DNA of 64,000 bases from Runella sp. SP2 (GTDB lineage Bacteria; Bacteroidota; Bacteroidia; Cytophagales; Spirosomataceae): assembly GCF_003711225.1 (NCBI RefSeq), contig NZ_CP031030.1, positions 2,170,001 to 2,234,000 of the forward strand, given 5' to 3'. Made by a program: the position numbers and the translations under genes. The first letter of the stretch is position 1, and each line of letters begins with the position of its first letter. The notes under the pieces were generated by a model. The model ran no database searches. It was not told the origin of the DNA and saw only the letters and a list, made by a program, of their open reading frames with translations. Of this stretch, positions 20,854 to 29,361 are shown one piece after another.

Positions 20854-21981
20854 ATGATTTCTGTCCTAGATTACACCCGTAAACTATTGTATGAACATGA
20901 CTGCGTCGTGCTCCCCGATTTGGGTGGTTTTTTGGCGTATTTTAGTCATGCGTTTTACAGCGAGCAAAACGCCCTTTACCATGCACCGCAGAAGCGTGTG
21001 GCCTTCAACGAGGCGTTGAAACTAGACGACGGATTGCTGACTCACTACATGACCATCAACGAACAAATTACGCGGGAGGAAGCCCAAACGCGCATTCGTC
21101 AGTTTGTGGAGGAGATCAAAAATACCATCAAAGAAAAAGGAAACTATACCTTGGAGGGTATCGGTATCCTTGATACCAACGACGAAGGTAAACTTCAATT
21201 TGAACCAACAGTTGATACTAATTTTTATGCTGAAGGCTTTGGATTAAAGTCAGTTTCGCTGGCTCCTGCTGCTTCCATTGACGTAGCTGCAAAAACCAAT
21301 GAAGATTGGACTTCTGACGACCGTCCTGCGGAAGAACTAGAACAGGAAATCCCGCGCCGCCGCCGTACCCGAATTGTGATGTACATCGGTGGGGCACTGT
21401 TGATTGGTACGGTGTTTTTTGCCAGCATTACCCAGCTTCCATCCGAAAGTTTAAAGTCAAGCCTCAATCCTTTTGAATTAGTGACGACGGTAAAGGGCTG
21501 GTTAGCAACTGATAAAAAAACTAACACTGTTAAAAAAGAGGAGGTTGTAGCGACTGAAAGTGTGGTTGCGCCGAAGGAAGAGGTTGTTAGTGAGGTAGTT
21601 GCTCAAGAGGAATCCGTTGTAGCGAACAAAAAAGAGGAGGAACCAGTAGCCGTTACAAAAGAAACTGCGAAAGTTGAAGCAAAACAAGTTGCGCCTGTTT
21701 CAAACCAAGAAACGGTGGTAACTCCCGCGCCAAGTTCGGATGTAAATGGGGAGTTTTTGGTGATTGCGGGGGGATTTTCTAAAATTGAAAATGCCCGTAA
21801 CCTTACCGCCAAGCTCCAAAACAACGGTTACAGCGATGCTACGATTTTGAATCCAGAGCCAACCGATGGTAAGCTTATCATTGTATCGGCTATCGCTTGC
21901 GAGTCATCGGCAAAAGCCAAATCACAAGTTGCACAAATCAGTCGCTTGGCAGGTGCAAAAGCGTACGTGATTCATAAATAA
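20854..21981 (+). CDS. HU-CCDC81 and SPOR domain membrane protein
   Basis: 375 aa. Residues 1-130 match the pattern of the paired HU-CCDC81 prokaryotic domains (ISVLDYTRKLLYEHDCVVLPDLGGFLAYF, then the second domain to FGLKSV). A transmembrane helix lies near 175-195 (RTRIVMYIGGALLIGTVFFAS), then an acidic Lys/Glu/Val-rich linker (about 220-300) and a C-terminal SPOR domain (about 305-375, EFLVIAGGFSKIENARNLTAKLQ). By family, SPOR domains bind denuded peptidoglycan glycan strands at the septum; the cytoplasmic HU-like part may bind DNA or protein. The single-span topology links cytoplasm and cell wall, so a role in division is plausible (inference). Monocistronic between two terminators. Confidence 0.88.
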   Translation: MISVLDYTRKLLYEHDCVVLPDLGGFLAYFSHAFYSEQNALYHAPQKRVAFNEALKLDDGLLTHYMTINEQITREEAQTRIRQFVEEIKNTIKEKGNYTLEGIGILDTNDEGKLQFEPTVDTNFYAEGFGLKSVSLAPAASIDVAAKTNEDWTSDDRPAEELEQEIPRRRRTRIVMYIGGALLIGTVFFASITQLPSESLKSSLNPFELVTTVKGWLATDKKTNTVKKEEVVATESVVAPKEEVVSEVVAQEESVVANKKEEEPVAVTKETAKVEAKQVAPVSNQETVVTPAPSSDVNGEFLVIAGGFSKIENARNLTAKLQNNGYSDATILNPEPTDGKLIIVSAIACESSAKAKSQVAQISRLAGAKAYVIHK

Positions 21982-21998
21982 TTTAGGAAGTAAATAAT

Positions 21999-22028
21999 TA
22001 AAAAGGGGCTTTTGCCCCTTTTTTTTGT
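21999..22028 (+). terminator. Terminator after HU-CCDC81/SPOR gene
   Basis: AAAAGGGGC (22001-22009) pairs with GCCCCTTTT (22014-22022) around a short loop, followed by T's. Confidence 0.9.
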
Positions 22029-22085
22029 GCTCGTATATATTTTACCCTTATTTTGCGTTAATTCAAAAATTACACACATTCACCC

Positions 22086-23018
22086 ATGTCGATGCTTGTC
22101 AATACGAAAGAAGACAGAGAGCACCAAATGATAGGATTTGCGGGTGCGACTATCATTACCTCTGCGCTTATTACGATTACACTTTTTGTGAAAATTTATC
22201 ATGCGCTTCCCAAAACAGAAGCCATAGAATACGTGGAAGTAAATTTTGGAACGGACGATGCGGGTTACGGAAAAATCCAGACTTATAACAAAGCGAGTGA
22301 TTCGCCACGGGCTGAAAACGTAAAAAAATCGGATGACACGCCCAAGGTAAAAGCCACGCCAACGCCCAAAGTGACCCCACCACCCACGCCTAAAGTTGAA
22401 ACGCCTAAACCAGTAAAAACGGCGCCCGTAAAACCACCCATTACGAGTAAATTGGAAAGTCCCGTTGAGACAAAGGAAGATACCAAACCTACAAAAACCG
22501 AGTCAAAATCAACGACGCCCGCCCCGCCTGCTCCTACAAAACCTGCCCCTGAGCCCAAAAAAGTGGACCAAGATGCTTTGTTTAAAAAATCATCGGGTAG
22601 CTCAAAAGGAAGCAATGGAACCAACGGAACCGCCTCGGGAACGGGTGGAAATAACAATGGTGATAAACCTGGAACGGTAGGTGACCAAGGGAATCCCAAA
22701 GGTAGCATCGACGCTGGAAGTCTCTATGGTAAGCCAGGCGGTGCTAAAACAGGCTTGGCCCTCAACGTATCAGGGTGGGGAATGGGTGCCCGTCCGCAAG
22801 TGAATGACGATTCTGACGAGTCAGGGCGAATTGTTTTTGAAATTACGGTGGATGATACGGGTGACATCATCGGGGTGCGGGTAAAAGAATCAACCGTTAG
22901 CCAGTCGGTGGTAGAAGTCTATAAACGTGCGGTTAGCCGTATGAAACTGGTACCAAAGTCGGAAAATGTACCCTCTACTTCCAAAGGAACCATTACTTTT
23001 AATATCAAGAGTAGATAA
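22086..23018 (+). CDS. TonB family energy-transducer-like protein
   Basis: 310 aa. Short cytoplasmic N terminus, one transmembrane helix (about 17-38, MIGFAGATIITSALITITLFV), then a long Pro/Lys/Thr-rich periplasmic spacer (about 75-175, e.g. TPKVTPPPTPKVETPKPVKT) and a Gly/Asn-rich stretch. The C-terminal domain (about 235-310, GRIVFEITVDDTGDIIGVRVKE to GTITFNIKSR) is TonB-like. This is TonB architecture, but no exbB/exbD is adjacent, and the spacer resembles the Bacteroidota 'energy transducer TonB' group. It would couple inner-membrane proton force to receptors such as the one at 10577; which one is not known. Confidence 0.85.
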   Translation: MSMLVNTKEDREHQMIGFAGATIITSALITITLFVKIYHALPKTEAIEYVEVNFGTDDAGYGKIQTYNKASDSPRAENVKKSDDTPKVKATPTPKVTPPPTPKVETPKPVKTAPVKPPITSKLESPVETKEDTKPTKTESKSTTPAPPAPTKPAPEPKKVDQDALFKKSSGSSKGSNGTNGTASGTGGNNNGDKPGTVGDQGNPKGSIDAGSLYGKPGGAKTGLALNVSGWGMGARPQVNDDSDESGRIVFEITVDDTGDIIGVRVKESTVSQSVVEVYKRAVSRMKLVPKSENVPSTSKGTITFNIKSR

Positions 23019-23039
23019 TTCTTTTCATAAAAAAATCCC

Positions 23040-23078
23040 TAAAAAGGGAATAAGGGGGCTAAATTGCCCCTTTATTTT
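23040..23078 (+). terminator. Probable terminator after TonB-like gene
   Basis: AAGGGGGC...GCCCCTT (arms near 23052-23059 and 23066-23072) followed by TATTTTTG. A second small hairpin AAATCCCT/AGGGAA lies just before it. It ends about 10 bp ahead of the folC start, so the two genes are probably separate units. Confidence 0.6.
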
Positions 23079-23087
23079 TGTTGTATA

Positions 23088-24368
23088 ATGAACTACGAAC
23101 AAACCATCTCTTATTTGTACAGCCGCTTGCCCGCTTTTCATCGCGTAGGAGCAGCGGCGATGAAAGCAGGATTGACCAACATTACGGCCCTGTGTGAAGC
23201 ATTGGGAAACCCACATACCCAGTTTAAAAGTATTCACGTGGCGGGCACAAATGGAAAGGGGAGTACTTCACATTTGCTTTCGGCAGTGTTACAATCTGCG
23301 GGCTATACGGTTGGCTTACATACATCTCCGCACTTAAAATCGTTTACCGAACGCTTTAAAATCAATGGACAACCGTGTCCAACGCAAACGATTGTGGACT
23401 TTGTCGCCAACCACCAAGCCCTTATTGAGCGCATACAACCTTCATTTTTTGAAATAAGTGTGGCGTTGGCGTTTGATTATTTTGCTCAACAACGGGTGGA
23501 TATTGCCATCATTGAAGTGGGTTTGGGTGGACGGCTGGACTCTACAAACATTATCACACCCATTTTATCGGTCATCACCAACATCAGTTTCGATCATACT
23601 GATTTGTTGGGGGATACCTTAGAAAAAATTGCGGGAGAAAAAGCAGGAATTATTAAAACCCATGTCCCAGTAGTGATTTCAGAAACTCAGCCTAAGACGG
23701 AACCCGTCTTTCGGGTCAAAGCCCATGAATGTCATGCGCCCATTGTCTTTGCTGATCAACACTTCCAAATCATGGATACTTCGCTAGCTGCTGGGTATCG
23801 AGAAGTTACTGTTAAGTCTATTAATTCAGTAATTAAAACCTACAAACTAGACTTACTTGGTATTTATCAGGCTAAAAATGTCTTGGGTGTATTGCAGGCT
23901 GTTGAAGAATTAAGAGTGCAAGGGTGGGAGATAAGCGACGTACAGCTAGAAGCAGGTTTGGCCCAGGCCACGCAGTTGAGTCAATTCAAAGGTCGTTGGC
24001 AAGTGTTACAACAAAACCCAATGGTGGTGGCTGATGTGGCTCACAATTACGGTGGGCTCAAAGAAACCCTAAATCAGCTCCATTACTACGATTACACAGG
24101 ATTGCGTTTTGTACTTGGTTTTGTCAAAGACAAAGATGTAGCTGGCGTACTTGGGTTATTTCCCAAAGATGCGACTTACTATTTTTGCGCGGCTGATTTA
24201 CCAAGGTCCTTGCCTTCAGTTGAACTACAAACAGTTGCGGCCACTTTAGGTTTATTGGGGGAGACGTATCACTCCGTAACGGAAGCTTTAAACGCAGCCC
24301 TTAGTGAATCCTTACCTACCGATATAATTTATATTGGCGGTAGCACTTTCGTCGTTGCTGAGGTTTGA
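23088..24368 (+). CDS. folC: Folylpolyglutamate synthase / dihydrofolate synthase
   Basis: Mur-ligase-fold enzyme adding glutamate to dihydropteroate and/or folates with ATP. 426 aa, normal length. Seen: the P-loop IHVAGTNGKGST (about 49-60), the region HTSPHLKSFTERFKING, IIEVGLGGRLDSTNIITP, SFDHTDLLGDTLEKIAGEKAGIIK and the C-terminal-domain ADVAHNYGGLKETL. The start is the ATG at 23088 (MNYEQTISYLYSRLP); the frame extends to an ATG at 23064, but that lies in the terminator hairpin. folA, also in folate metabolism, is 21 kb away, so there is no folate operon. Confidence 0.95.
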   Translation: MNYEQTISYLYSRLPAFHRVGAAAMKAGLTNITALCEALGNPHTQFKSIHVAGTNGKGSTSHLLSAVLQSAGYTVGLHTSPHLKSFTERFKINGQPCPTQTIVDFVANHQALIERIQPSFFEISVALAFDYFAQQRVDIAIIEVGLGGRLDSTNIITPILSVITNISFDHTDLLGDTLEKIAGEKAGIIKTHVPVVISETQPKTEPVFRVKAHECHAPIVFADQHFQIMDTSLAAGYREVTVKSINSVIKTYKLDLLGIYQAKNVLGVLQAVEELRVQGWEISDVQLEAGLAQATQLSQFKGRWQVLQQNPMVVADVAHNYGGLKETLNQLHYYDYTGLRFVLGFVKDKDVAGVLGLFPKDATYYFCAADLPRSLPSVELQTVAATLGLLGETYHSVTEALNAALSESLPTDIIYIGGSTFVVAEV

Positions 24369-24520
24369 TATTAGTCTATATAATCTATTTATACTACAAT
24401 GTTTGCTATATAGATAGATTTAAATGTTTTTATTCAAAATGTGGTTTTTTGTACTTTTACAGTTCAATGAGAATTGATTATACAGTACCAGATTACAGTT
24501 AACTTTTAAATATTAAAATC

Positions 24521-25183
24521 TTGAGCCGTCAGAAACTTATACGTTTTGCTGCAAACGCGCTGGCTACCAATGTATTAGAGGTAGGAAAGCCCCTGTATGA
24601 AACCATTAAAGGAAAATGGAACGAAACCTACTTTTTGAACAATAATCCGATTGTACTTGAATTGGCGTGTGGAAAAGGGGAATATACGGTCGGATTGGCC
24701 CAAGTTTTTCCAGAAAAGAATTTTATTGGCATTGATGTCAAAGGAGACCGCCTGGCGATAGGCAGTCAGCAGGCTCTTGACCTTGGTTTAAAAAACGTAG
24801 CCTTTTTAAGAACAAATGTTGAGTTTCTTCAAAATTTTTTTGAAGCAGGGGAGGTTGCCGAAATTTGGATAACTTTTCCTGACCCGTTCAATATTAAAAA
24901 GAGCCTGAGACGTCGATTAACGCATCCTCACTTTTTGGAAAAATACGTGGCTGTTATTAAAAAAGACGGGCTGTTGCATTTAAAAACTGATAATAGAGAG
25001 CTTTTTGACTTTACTTTAGAGGAGCTTGCGCAGTTTGGGTTTTATGATTTGGTTGCAACTTTTGACCTTTATCAGTCAGAATTACACGCCGAACACTTCG
25101 GAATTAAGACGCGTTTTGAGAAAATTTTTACCGAAAAAGGCTTTCCAGTTCACTATTTGCGGGGTCGCTTTTTAAGAAATTAA
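24521..25183 (+). CDS. trmB: tRNA (guanine-N7-)-methyltransferase
   Basis: SAM-dependent methylation of G46 in the variable loop of tRNAs. 220 aa. Class I methyltransferase motifs: VLELACGKGEYTVGLA (motif I, about 47-62), NFIGIDVKGDRL, and the TrmB signature EIWITFPDPFNIKKSLRRRLTHP, with LLHLKTDN later. The start codon is TTG at 24521 (MSRQKLIRFAANALATNV); no in-frame ATG lies close enough upstream. Monocistronic, with a short terminator hairpin after it. The tRNA-Thr in this window has G in its variable loop (AGGTC), consistent with a substrate (inference). Confidence 0.95.
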   Translation: MSRQKLIRFAANALATNVLEVGKPLYETIKGKWNETYFLNNNPIVLELACGKGEYTVGLAQVFPEKNFIGIDVKGDRLAIGSQQALDLGLKNVAFLRTNVEFLQNFFEAGEVAEIWITFPDPFNIKKSLRRRLTHPHFLEKYVAVIKKDGLLHLKTDNRELFDFTLEELAQFGFYDLVATFDLYQSELHAEHFGIKTRFEKIFTEKGFPVHYLRGRFLRN

Positions 25184-25190
25184 ATGAATC

Positions 25191-25225
25191 TGAAGGTACT
25201 TTGAATGAAGAAGTACCTTTTTTAT
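25191..25225 (+). terminator. Terminator after trmB
   Basis: AAGGTACTT (25193-25201) pairs with AAGTACCTT (25211-25219), followed by TTTTATTTT; begins 9 bp after the stop. Confidence 0.8.
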
Positions 25226-25344
25226 TTTCTTATAAATGAATAATAATTCAAATATGAATAAATTTTCATTTTAAAAAAATATGTAGCTTATTATCAATAA
25301 GTTATATTGATGTATTTTTGATAGAAGGAATAGGAGAGAGGCAT

Positions 25345-25384
25345 AAAAAAGGGGCTTTCTCAATCATGAGAAAGCCCCTTTAAA
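25345..25384 (-). terminator. Terminator after gap
   Basis: A near-perfect stem of 16 bp (AAAAGGGGCTTTCTCA with TGAGAAAGCCCCTTTA, 25347-25382). On the minus strand it ends in a run of T and follows the gap stop at 25453. Confidence 0.9.
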
Positions 25385-25452
25385 TGAGAAACCATTATTA
25401 TAGGAGAAATCAAAAGCTATGTTTTCTCAAAGTAATAAGTGGGTTTTGCGAA

Positions 25453-26466
25453 TTATTGAGAAATCAATTGTGCAAAAAACTTAACTGTACGAACGAGCTG
25501 GCTTACGTAGCTCATTTCGTTGTCGTACCAGCTTACAGTTTTCACCAATTGTTTATCGCCAACTGTAACAACTTTTGTTTGCGTTGCATCAAACAAGCTA
25601 CCGAATGAAGTTCCGATGATGTCGCTGCTCACTATTTCGTCCTCATTATATCCGAAACTTTCGTTGCTAGCGGCTTTCATTGCAGCATTTACTTCTTCAA
25701 GCGTTACTTTCTTGTTCAAAATAACAGTCAATTCGGTTAAGCTACCAGTGATGGTTGGTACACGTTGCGCACCGCCGTCCAGTTTTCCTTTTAGTTCAGG
25801 CAATACTAAGCCTATTGCTTTAGCTGCACCTGTGCTATTAGGAACGATGTTAGAGGCAGCAGCTCTTGCACGTCTCAAATCGCCTTTAGGGTGAGGAGCA
25901 TCAAGGGTATTTTGGTCGTTTGTGTAAGCGTGCACAGTGGTCATGCTACCAATTTCGATGCCAAAGTTGTCGTTTAATGCCTTTGCCATTGGAGCAAGGC
26001 AGTTGGTAGTACAGCTTGCGCAGCTAATAATTGTTTCAGAACCATCCAAAATAGAGTGGTTAACGTTGAAAACAATTGTTTTAAGGTCACCAGTAGCAGG
26101 GGCGCTGATAACAACGCGCTTTGCACCAGCAGTAATGTGAGCTTCTGCTTTGGCTTTATCAGTAAAGAAACCAGTACATTCTAATACTACGTCCACGTCG
26201 TGTGCTCCCCAAGGAATTTCTGCGGGGTTTCTTTGAGCATAGATAGTAACTTCTTCACCATTAACGATAATACTATTATCTGTAGATGTAACAGTTTCGT
26301 TGAATTTACCTTGAGCTGTGTCGTATTTTAGCAAATGGGCTAGTACAGAAGGGCTAGTAAGGTCATTAATAGCTACTACGTCAATACCTGGCATGTTGTA
26401 AATCTGACGGTATGCTAATCTTCCGATACGTCCAAAGCCGTTGATTGCTACTTTCACTTTTGTCAT
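25453..26466 (-). CDS. gap: Glyceraldehyde-3-phosphate dehydrogenase, type I
   Basis: Glycolysis/gluconeogenesis: oxidative phosphorylation of G3P to 1,3-bisphosphoglycerate with NAD. 337 aa. N-terminal Rossmann motif [17 protein letters not shown]; the catalytic cysteine in [12 protein letters not shown] (Cys152); NAD-type acidic residue after beta-2 (VVAINDLT); the S-loop region [24 protein letters not shown] and [16 protein letters not shown] near the C terminus. Monocistronic, with a -7 box TATCTTTG and an unusual TTAG/CTAA-rich region directly upstream (see findings). Confidence 0.97.
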   Translation of the reverse strand: MTKVKVAINGFGRIGRLAYRQIYNMPGIDVVAINDLTSPSVLAHLLKYDTAQGKFNETVTSTDNSIIVNGEEVTIYAQRNPAEIPWGAHDVDVVLECTGFFTDKAKAEAHITAGAKRVVISAPATGDLKTIVFNVNHSILDGSETIISCASCTTNCLAPMAKALNDNFGIEIGSMTTVHAYTNDQNTLDAPHPKGDLRRARAAASNIVPNSTGAAKAIGLVLPELKGKLDGGAQRVPTITGSLTELTVILNKKVTLEEVNAAMKAASNESFGYNEDEIVSSDIIGTSFGSLFDATQTKVVTVGDKQLVKTVSWYDNEMSYVSQLVRTVKFFAQLISQ

Positions 26467-27090
26467 TTTGCTTTTTGGTGGTTTAATGGGACATCTTTAT
26501 TTACTTTCATGGGCAAAGATACTTATTTCTTTTTTATTTGTTAAAGGATTATTTTTTAGCAAAATGATAGAACACTTAGTCCTCATTTAGTATTTATTAG
26601 TACATATTGCTAATGCTTAGTTGTTAATTTAGTATTTAGAATGTATTTTTGCTAAATATTTAGCATATTGGTTAGTAATTTACTAATAATATCACTAAAT
26701 GTCAATTATAATAATAAATAAAATACTAATGGTTACTAATGATGCAATAAGAGTTAGTAAAAATAAACCAAAACCAATATATACAAACAAGCAATAGGGT
26801 AGGAGAGTAAAACAACAGTAAAATTGGAAAAGAGGGTATTTATTAGTAAATTACACTATAAACCCAAAAGAGGTTAAAAACATTGAAAAACAATTATCAT
26901 AGAAACAACAGTAGAAGAAACGCTCAAGAAGAACATAAGAGCACCAATAGACATCTATGAGCAACAAAATAATATAATCCTATAGAAAAGTCCATTTTTG
27001 TATATTAAAGAAATAAAAAGTATTATAACCTTAAATAAACCTATATCAGAAGGTTAGATTAATTTAATTGAAGTACAACTTTAATAAGTA
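26467..27090. promoter_or_regulatory. 624-bp AT-rich divergent intergenic region between gap and dapD
   Basis: No coding region seen; about 80% A+T. Between 26556 and 26757 there are 16 occurrences of TTAG or its complement CTAA, many as TTAGTA/TACTAA, including the 14-bp perfect palindrome GCTAAATATTTAGC (26651-26664) and TTAGTAATTTACTAA (26672-26686). A further copy is at 26843. Both divergent promoters must lie here. I found no terminator or RNA-gene structure. Confidence 0.7.
26514..26521 (-). promoter_or_regulatory. -7 promoter box of gap
   Basis: TATCTTTG on the minus strand matches TAnnTTTG, 47 bp ahead of the gap start. No convincing -33 box was seen, which would fit activator-dependent transcription. 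The TTAG/CTAA cluster begins about 35 bp further upstream. Confidence 0.6.
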
Positions 27091-27903
27091 ATGAAAGAAA
27101 AAGTACAAATTGAAGCTGCTTGGGAGAACAGAGAACTCACCAAAGACCCAGAAATCATCAAGGCAGTAGAAACAGTTATCACCGCCTTAAACGATGGTAA
27201 AATCAGAGTTGCAGAACCCACAGCAGAAGGATGGCAAGTAAACGACTGGATTAAGAAAGCAATCCTACTTTATTTCCCCATCCGTCAAATGGAGCTAAAA
27301 GAAGTTGGTATATTCGAGTACCACGACAAAATGAAACTAAAAACTGGTTACGACGCTTTAGCCGTACGGGTCGTACCACCAGCTGTAGCACGCTTTGGAG
27401 CGTATTTAGCAAAGGGGGTTATTCTCATGCCTTCTTATGTTAATATCGGCGCCTACGTTGACGAAGGCACGATGGTCGATACGTGGGCAACTGTTGGTAG
27501 TTGTGCCCAAATTGGAAAGCATGTGCACCTTAGTGGTGGTGTAGGAATAGGAGGCGTTTTAGAACCACCCCAAGCTGCACCTGTCATTATAGAAGATGGC
27601 GCTTTTATTGGTTCACGATGTATCGTAGTAGAAGGCGCTCACATTGGAAAGCGTGCTGTTCTAGGAGCGGGAGTAACCATTACTGGTAGCTCAAAAATTT
27701 TGGATGTGACTGGCGACACTGTCGTAGAATACAAAGGATACGTTCCTGACGATTGCGTGGTTATTCCAGGAAGTTATCCAAAAACCTTTCCAGCGGGCAC
27801 TTATCACGTCCCATGTGCCTTAATTATAGGTAAAAGAAAGGCCAGTACCGACTTAAAAACATCGCTTAATGAAGCTCTCCGAGAAAATAACGTTGCTGTT
27901 TAG
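27091..27903 (+). CDS. dapD: 2,3,4,5-tetrahydropyridine-2,6-dicarboxylate N-succinyltransferase
   Basis: Succinyl branch of the diaminopimelate/lysine pathway: succinyl-CoA plus tetrahydrodipicolinate to N-succinyl-2-amino-6-oxopimelate. 270 aa, typical length. An alpha-helical N-terminal domain (to about 100) is followed by a left-handed beta-helix of hexapeptide repeats (GVILMPSYVNIGAYVDEGTMVDTWATVGSCAQIGKHVHLSGGVGIGGVLEP) and a C-terminal domain ending GKRKASTDLKTSLNEALRE. Monocistronic, with terminator. Confidence 0.96.
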   Translation: MKEKVQIEAAWENRELTKDPEIIKAVETVITALNDGKIRVAEPTAEGWQVNDWIKKAILLYFPIRQMELKEVGIFEYHDKMKLKTGYDALAVRVVPPAVARFGAYLAKGVILMPSYVNIGAYVDEGTMVDTWATVGSCAQIGKHVHLSGGVGIGGVLEPPQAAPVIIEDGAFIGSRCIVVEGAHIGKRAVLGAGVTITGSSKILDVTGDTVVEYKGYVPDDCVVIPGSYPKTFPAGTYHVPCALIIGKRKASTDLKTSLNEALRENNVAV

Positions 27904-27933
27904 GCAGGCGAGGAGAGAGGGCTATTACCAATT

Positions 27934-27971
27934 ATAAAAAAAGAGACACCATAAGTGTCTCTTTTTTTGTG
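27934..27971 (+). terminator. Terminator after dapD
   Basis: AAAAAAGAGACAC (27937-27949) pairs with GTGTCTCTTTTTT (27955-27967) around a short loop, followed by a T run. Confidence 0.92.
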
Positions 27972-28359
27972 CTATTACCCCATAAAAATTACTGTCGTGT
28001 CAGCAAACTCTTCCAATAGTGAGAATTACCTCTGCTATCTTCAGCAATTGTTGATGCAAACATAAATCGAAATTACAATGTTTACAAGTAAATTATGGTA
28101 AATTTTTTTCAATTACTCGAAATAGCAATTTTACGGTATTTATACTTGGTATTACTATCAACAAAAATCAACTATCTAGAAATGAATCAGTTACGAAAAT
28201 TTACTAGTGTTTACAAAGTTGAATTAAACCTATTTTGTAAACACTTTGTAATCGCAAATAAATTAACTTTGGTAAACATTTTATTACTTATGTAAACATT
28301 AATTTGTTTATTGTTTACATATTATTACATTTGTGTAAACAATAACAGTTTACAATTCT
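27972..28359 (+). promoter_or_regulatory. Regulatory region with array of TGTTTACA octamers upstream of HTH gene
   Basis: 388 bp without a credible gene. Eight copies of TGTTTACA or its complement TGTAAACA occur, six exact: 28079-28086, 28208-28215, 28236-28243 (complement), 28271-28278 (complement, one mismatch), 28291-28298 (complement), 28312-28319, 28334-28341 (complement), 28347-28354 (one mismatch). Spacings of 20, 21 and 22 bp between starts in the promoter-proximal part are close to two helix turns. They surround a good promoter (28303-28333). A 66-codon open frame at 28095-28295 runs through these repeats and is not convincing as a gene. Confidence 0.8.
28303..28333 (+). promoter_or_regulatory. 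Promoter of HTH gene
   Basis: TTTG (28303-28306), 19-bp spacer, TACATTTG (28326-28333): a near-perfect Bacteroidota promoter. One octamer (28312-28319) lies between the two boxes and another (28334-28341) directly follows the -7 box, so a protein bound there would block RNA polymerase. Confidence 0.75.
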
Positions 28360-28884
28360 ATGGCAATCTATTCTGATTTTACCGATTCACGGTTTCTTAA
28401 AAATAATAAAATACGGGTAATACTTGACGAAAACCATTTGAACGCTTCCCAGTTTGCGGACGCTATCGAAGTGCAACGTTCTACCATTTCACATATCTTA
28501 GCCTACCGAAATCGACCAAGTCAGGACATTTTGGAAAAAATAGTGGCTTGGAACCCAAAATACAGCTTCGATTGGTTTAAAACCCAGACCCCTGAAGAAG
28601 ACAAAATAATAGCCAAACTCATTGAAAATCAAGGATATGGGGGTGCAAAACTACAAGCCCAAACGGCTCCAGAATTGCGTGAAAAAGAGAAGTCGAACAA
28701 GATTACAGCTACAGTGGATTCTCGTTCTTCACAAATCAAGCAAGAACCTGTCGCAACTTCGTTTTCCAGTGAAGTTTCAAAACCTCGCAAGGCTGTGCTT
28801 ATAACCATTGTTTATGACGATGGAAGTTCCCAAGTAATTCCTGTCGATCCTAACTCTAAAATAAATCAATTACTAGGTCAGTAG
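28360..28884 (+). CDS. XRE-type helix-turn-helix DNA-binding protein
   Basis: 174 aa. Residues about 15-80 form a Cro/CI-type HTH: IRVILDENHLNASQFADAIEVQRSTISHILAYRNRPSQDILEKIV, with the recognition helix at VQRSTISHIL. The motif NPKYSFDWF follows. The middle (about 90-140) is polar and probably disordered. The C terminus (about 140-174, KAVLITIVYDDGSSQVIPVD) looks like a small beta unit that may dimerise or bind a ligand. No plasmid or phage gene is adjacent. Because its promoter is filled with repeated octamers, autoregulation is likely (inference). The position of HTH genes of this kind in Bacteroidota chromosomes does not reveal their target. Confidence 0.85.
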   Translation: MAIYSDFTDSRFLKNNKIRVILDENHLNASQFADAIEVQRSTISHILAYRNRPSQDILEKIVAWNPKYSFDWFKTQTPEEDKIIAKLIENQGYGGAKLQAQTAPELREKEKSNKITATVDSRSSQIKQEPVATSFSSEVSKPRKAVLITIVYDDGSSQVIPVDPNSKINQLLGQ

Positions 28885-29361
28885 TTTCAGCTTCTATTTA
28901 CCCCCTGTTTATCATGCAAGTGCTTTTGCTCTTAACCCTAAAAGTTCAACCAAAAGCGCTTGCGAATCTTGATTTGAAATCAGTTTTATTTAACTTTTTA
29001 AAGCCCATTTAACGCTTAAAAATATCAAGATATAAAAGGACTTCCCTTTTATGATTAAATCGATTAGGGGCTATTTATTGATTATTTTGAAAGTTATCAA
29101 ACCAAATTTATTTGCTAAAGAATGATTTTGGTTTGATCCTCAATGGGGGAACATTAAATTTTTTATTAATAAAAAATATTAATATGCAGACTAAATAGAC
29201 TTTTTGTTTATGAAACACAACAAAAACATCATAATACACTAATTATCAACGCATTATAAATATTAGTTCCACGTATGTTTCACAAATGTTCCACGTGAAT
29301 ACATAACTACCTCATTATCAATAGCTTATTTTTTTACTTCAAAAGGGTAGAAGAGAGGTGT
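28885..29361. other. 477-bp non-coding region with three hairpins and a parS-like sequence
   Basis: No credible gene. Three inverted repeats: CAAGTGCTTTTG (28917-28928) with CAAAAGCGCTTG (28951-28962), one wobble; ATAAAAGG with CCTTTTAT (about 29031-29051); and ATCAAACCAAA (29096-29106) with TTTGGTTTGAT (29127-29137), perfect. Further on, TGTTCCACGTGAA (29287-29299) resembles the ParB-binding parS site, and two partial copies precede it (GTTCCACGT near 29266, TGTTTCAC near 29277). The hairpins could be a long 3' UTR, a small RNA or terminators of the HTH gene. Confidence 0.6.

Noticed and set aside
24382-24420. Possible hairpin after folC (AATCTAT ... ATAGATT)
   Set aside because: Only 7 bp of pairing with a 25-nt loop in AT-rich sequence and no T run; not better than chance.
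28095-28295. 66-codon plus-strand frame upstream of the HTH gene
   Set aside because: It lies in the octamer array, its composition is that of random AT-rich DNA, and no family is recognisable.
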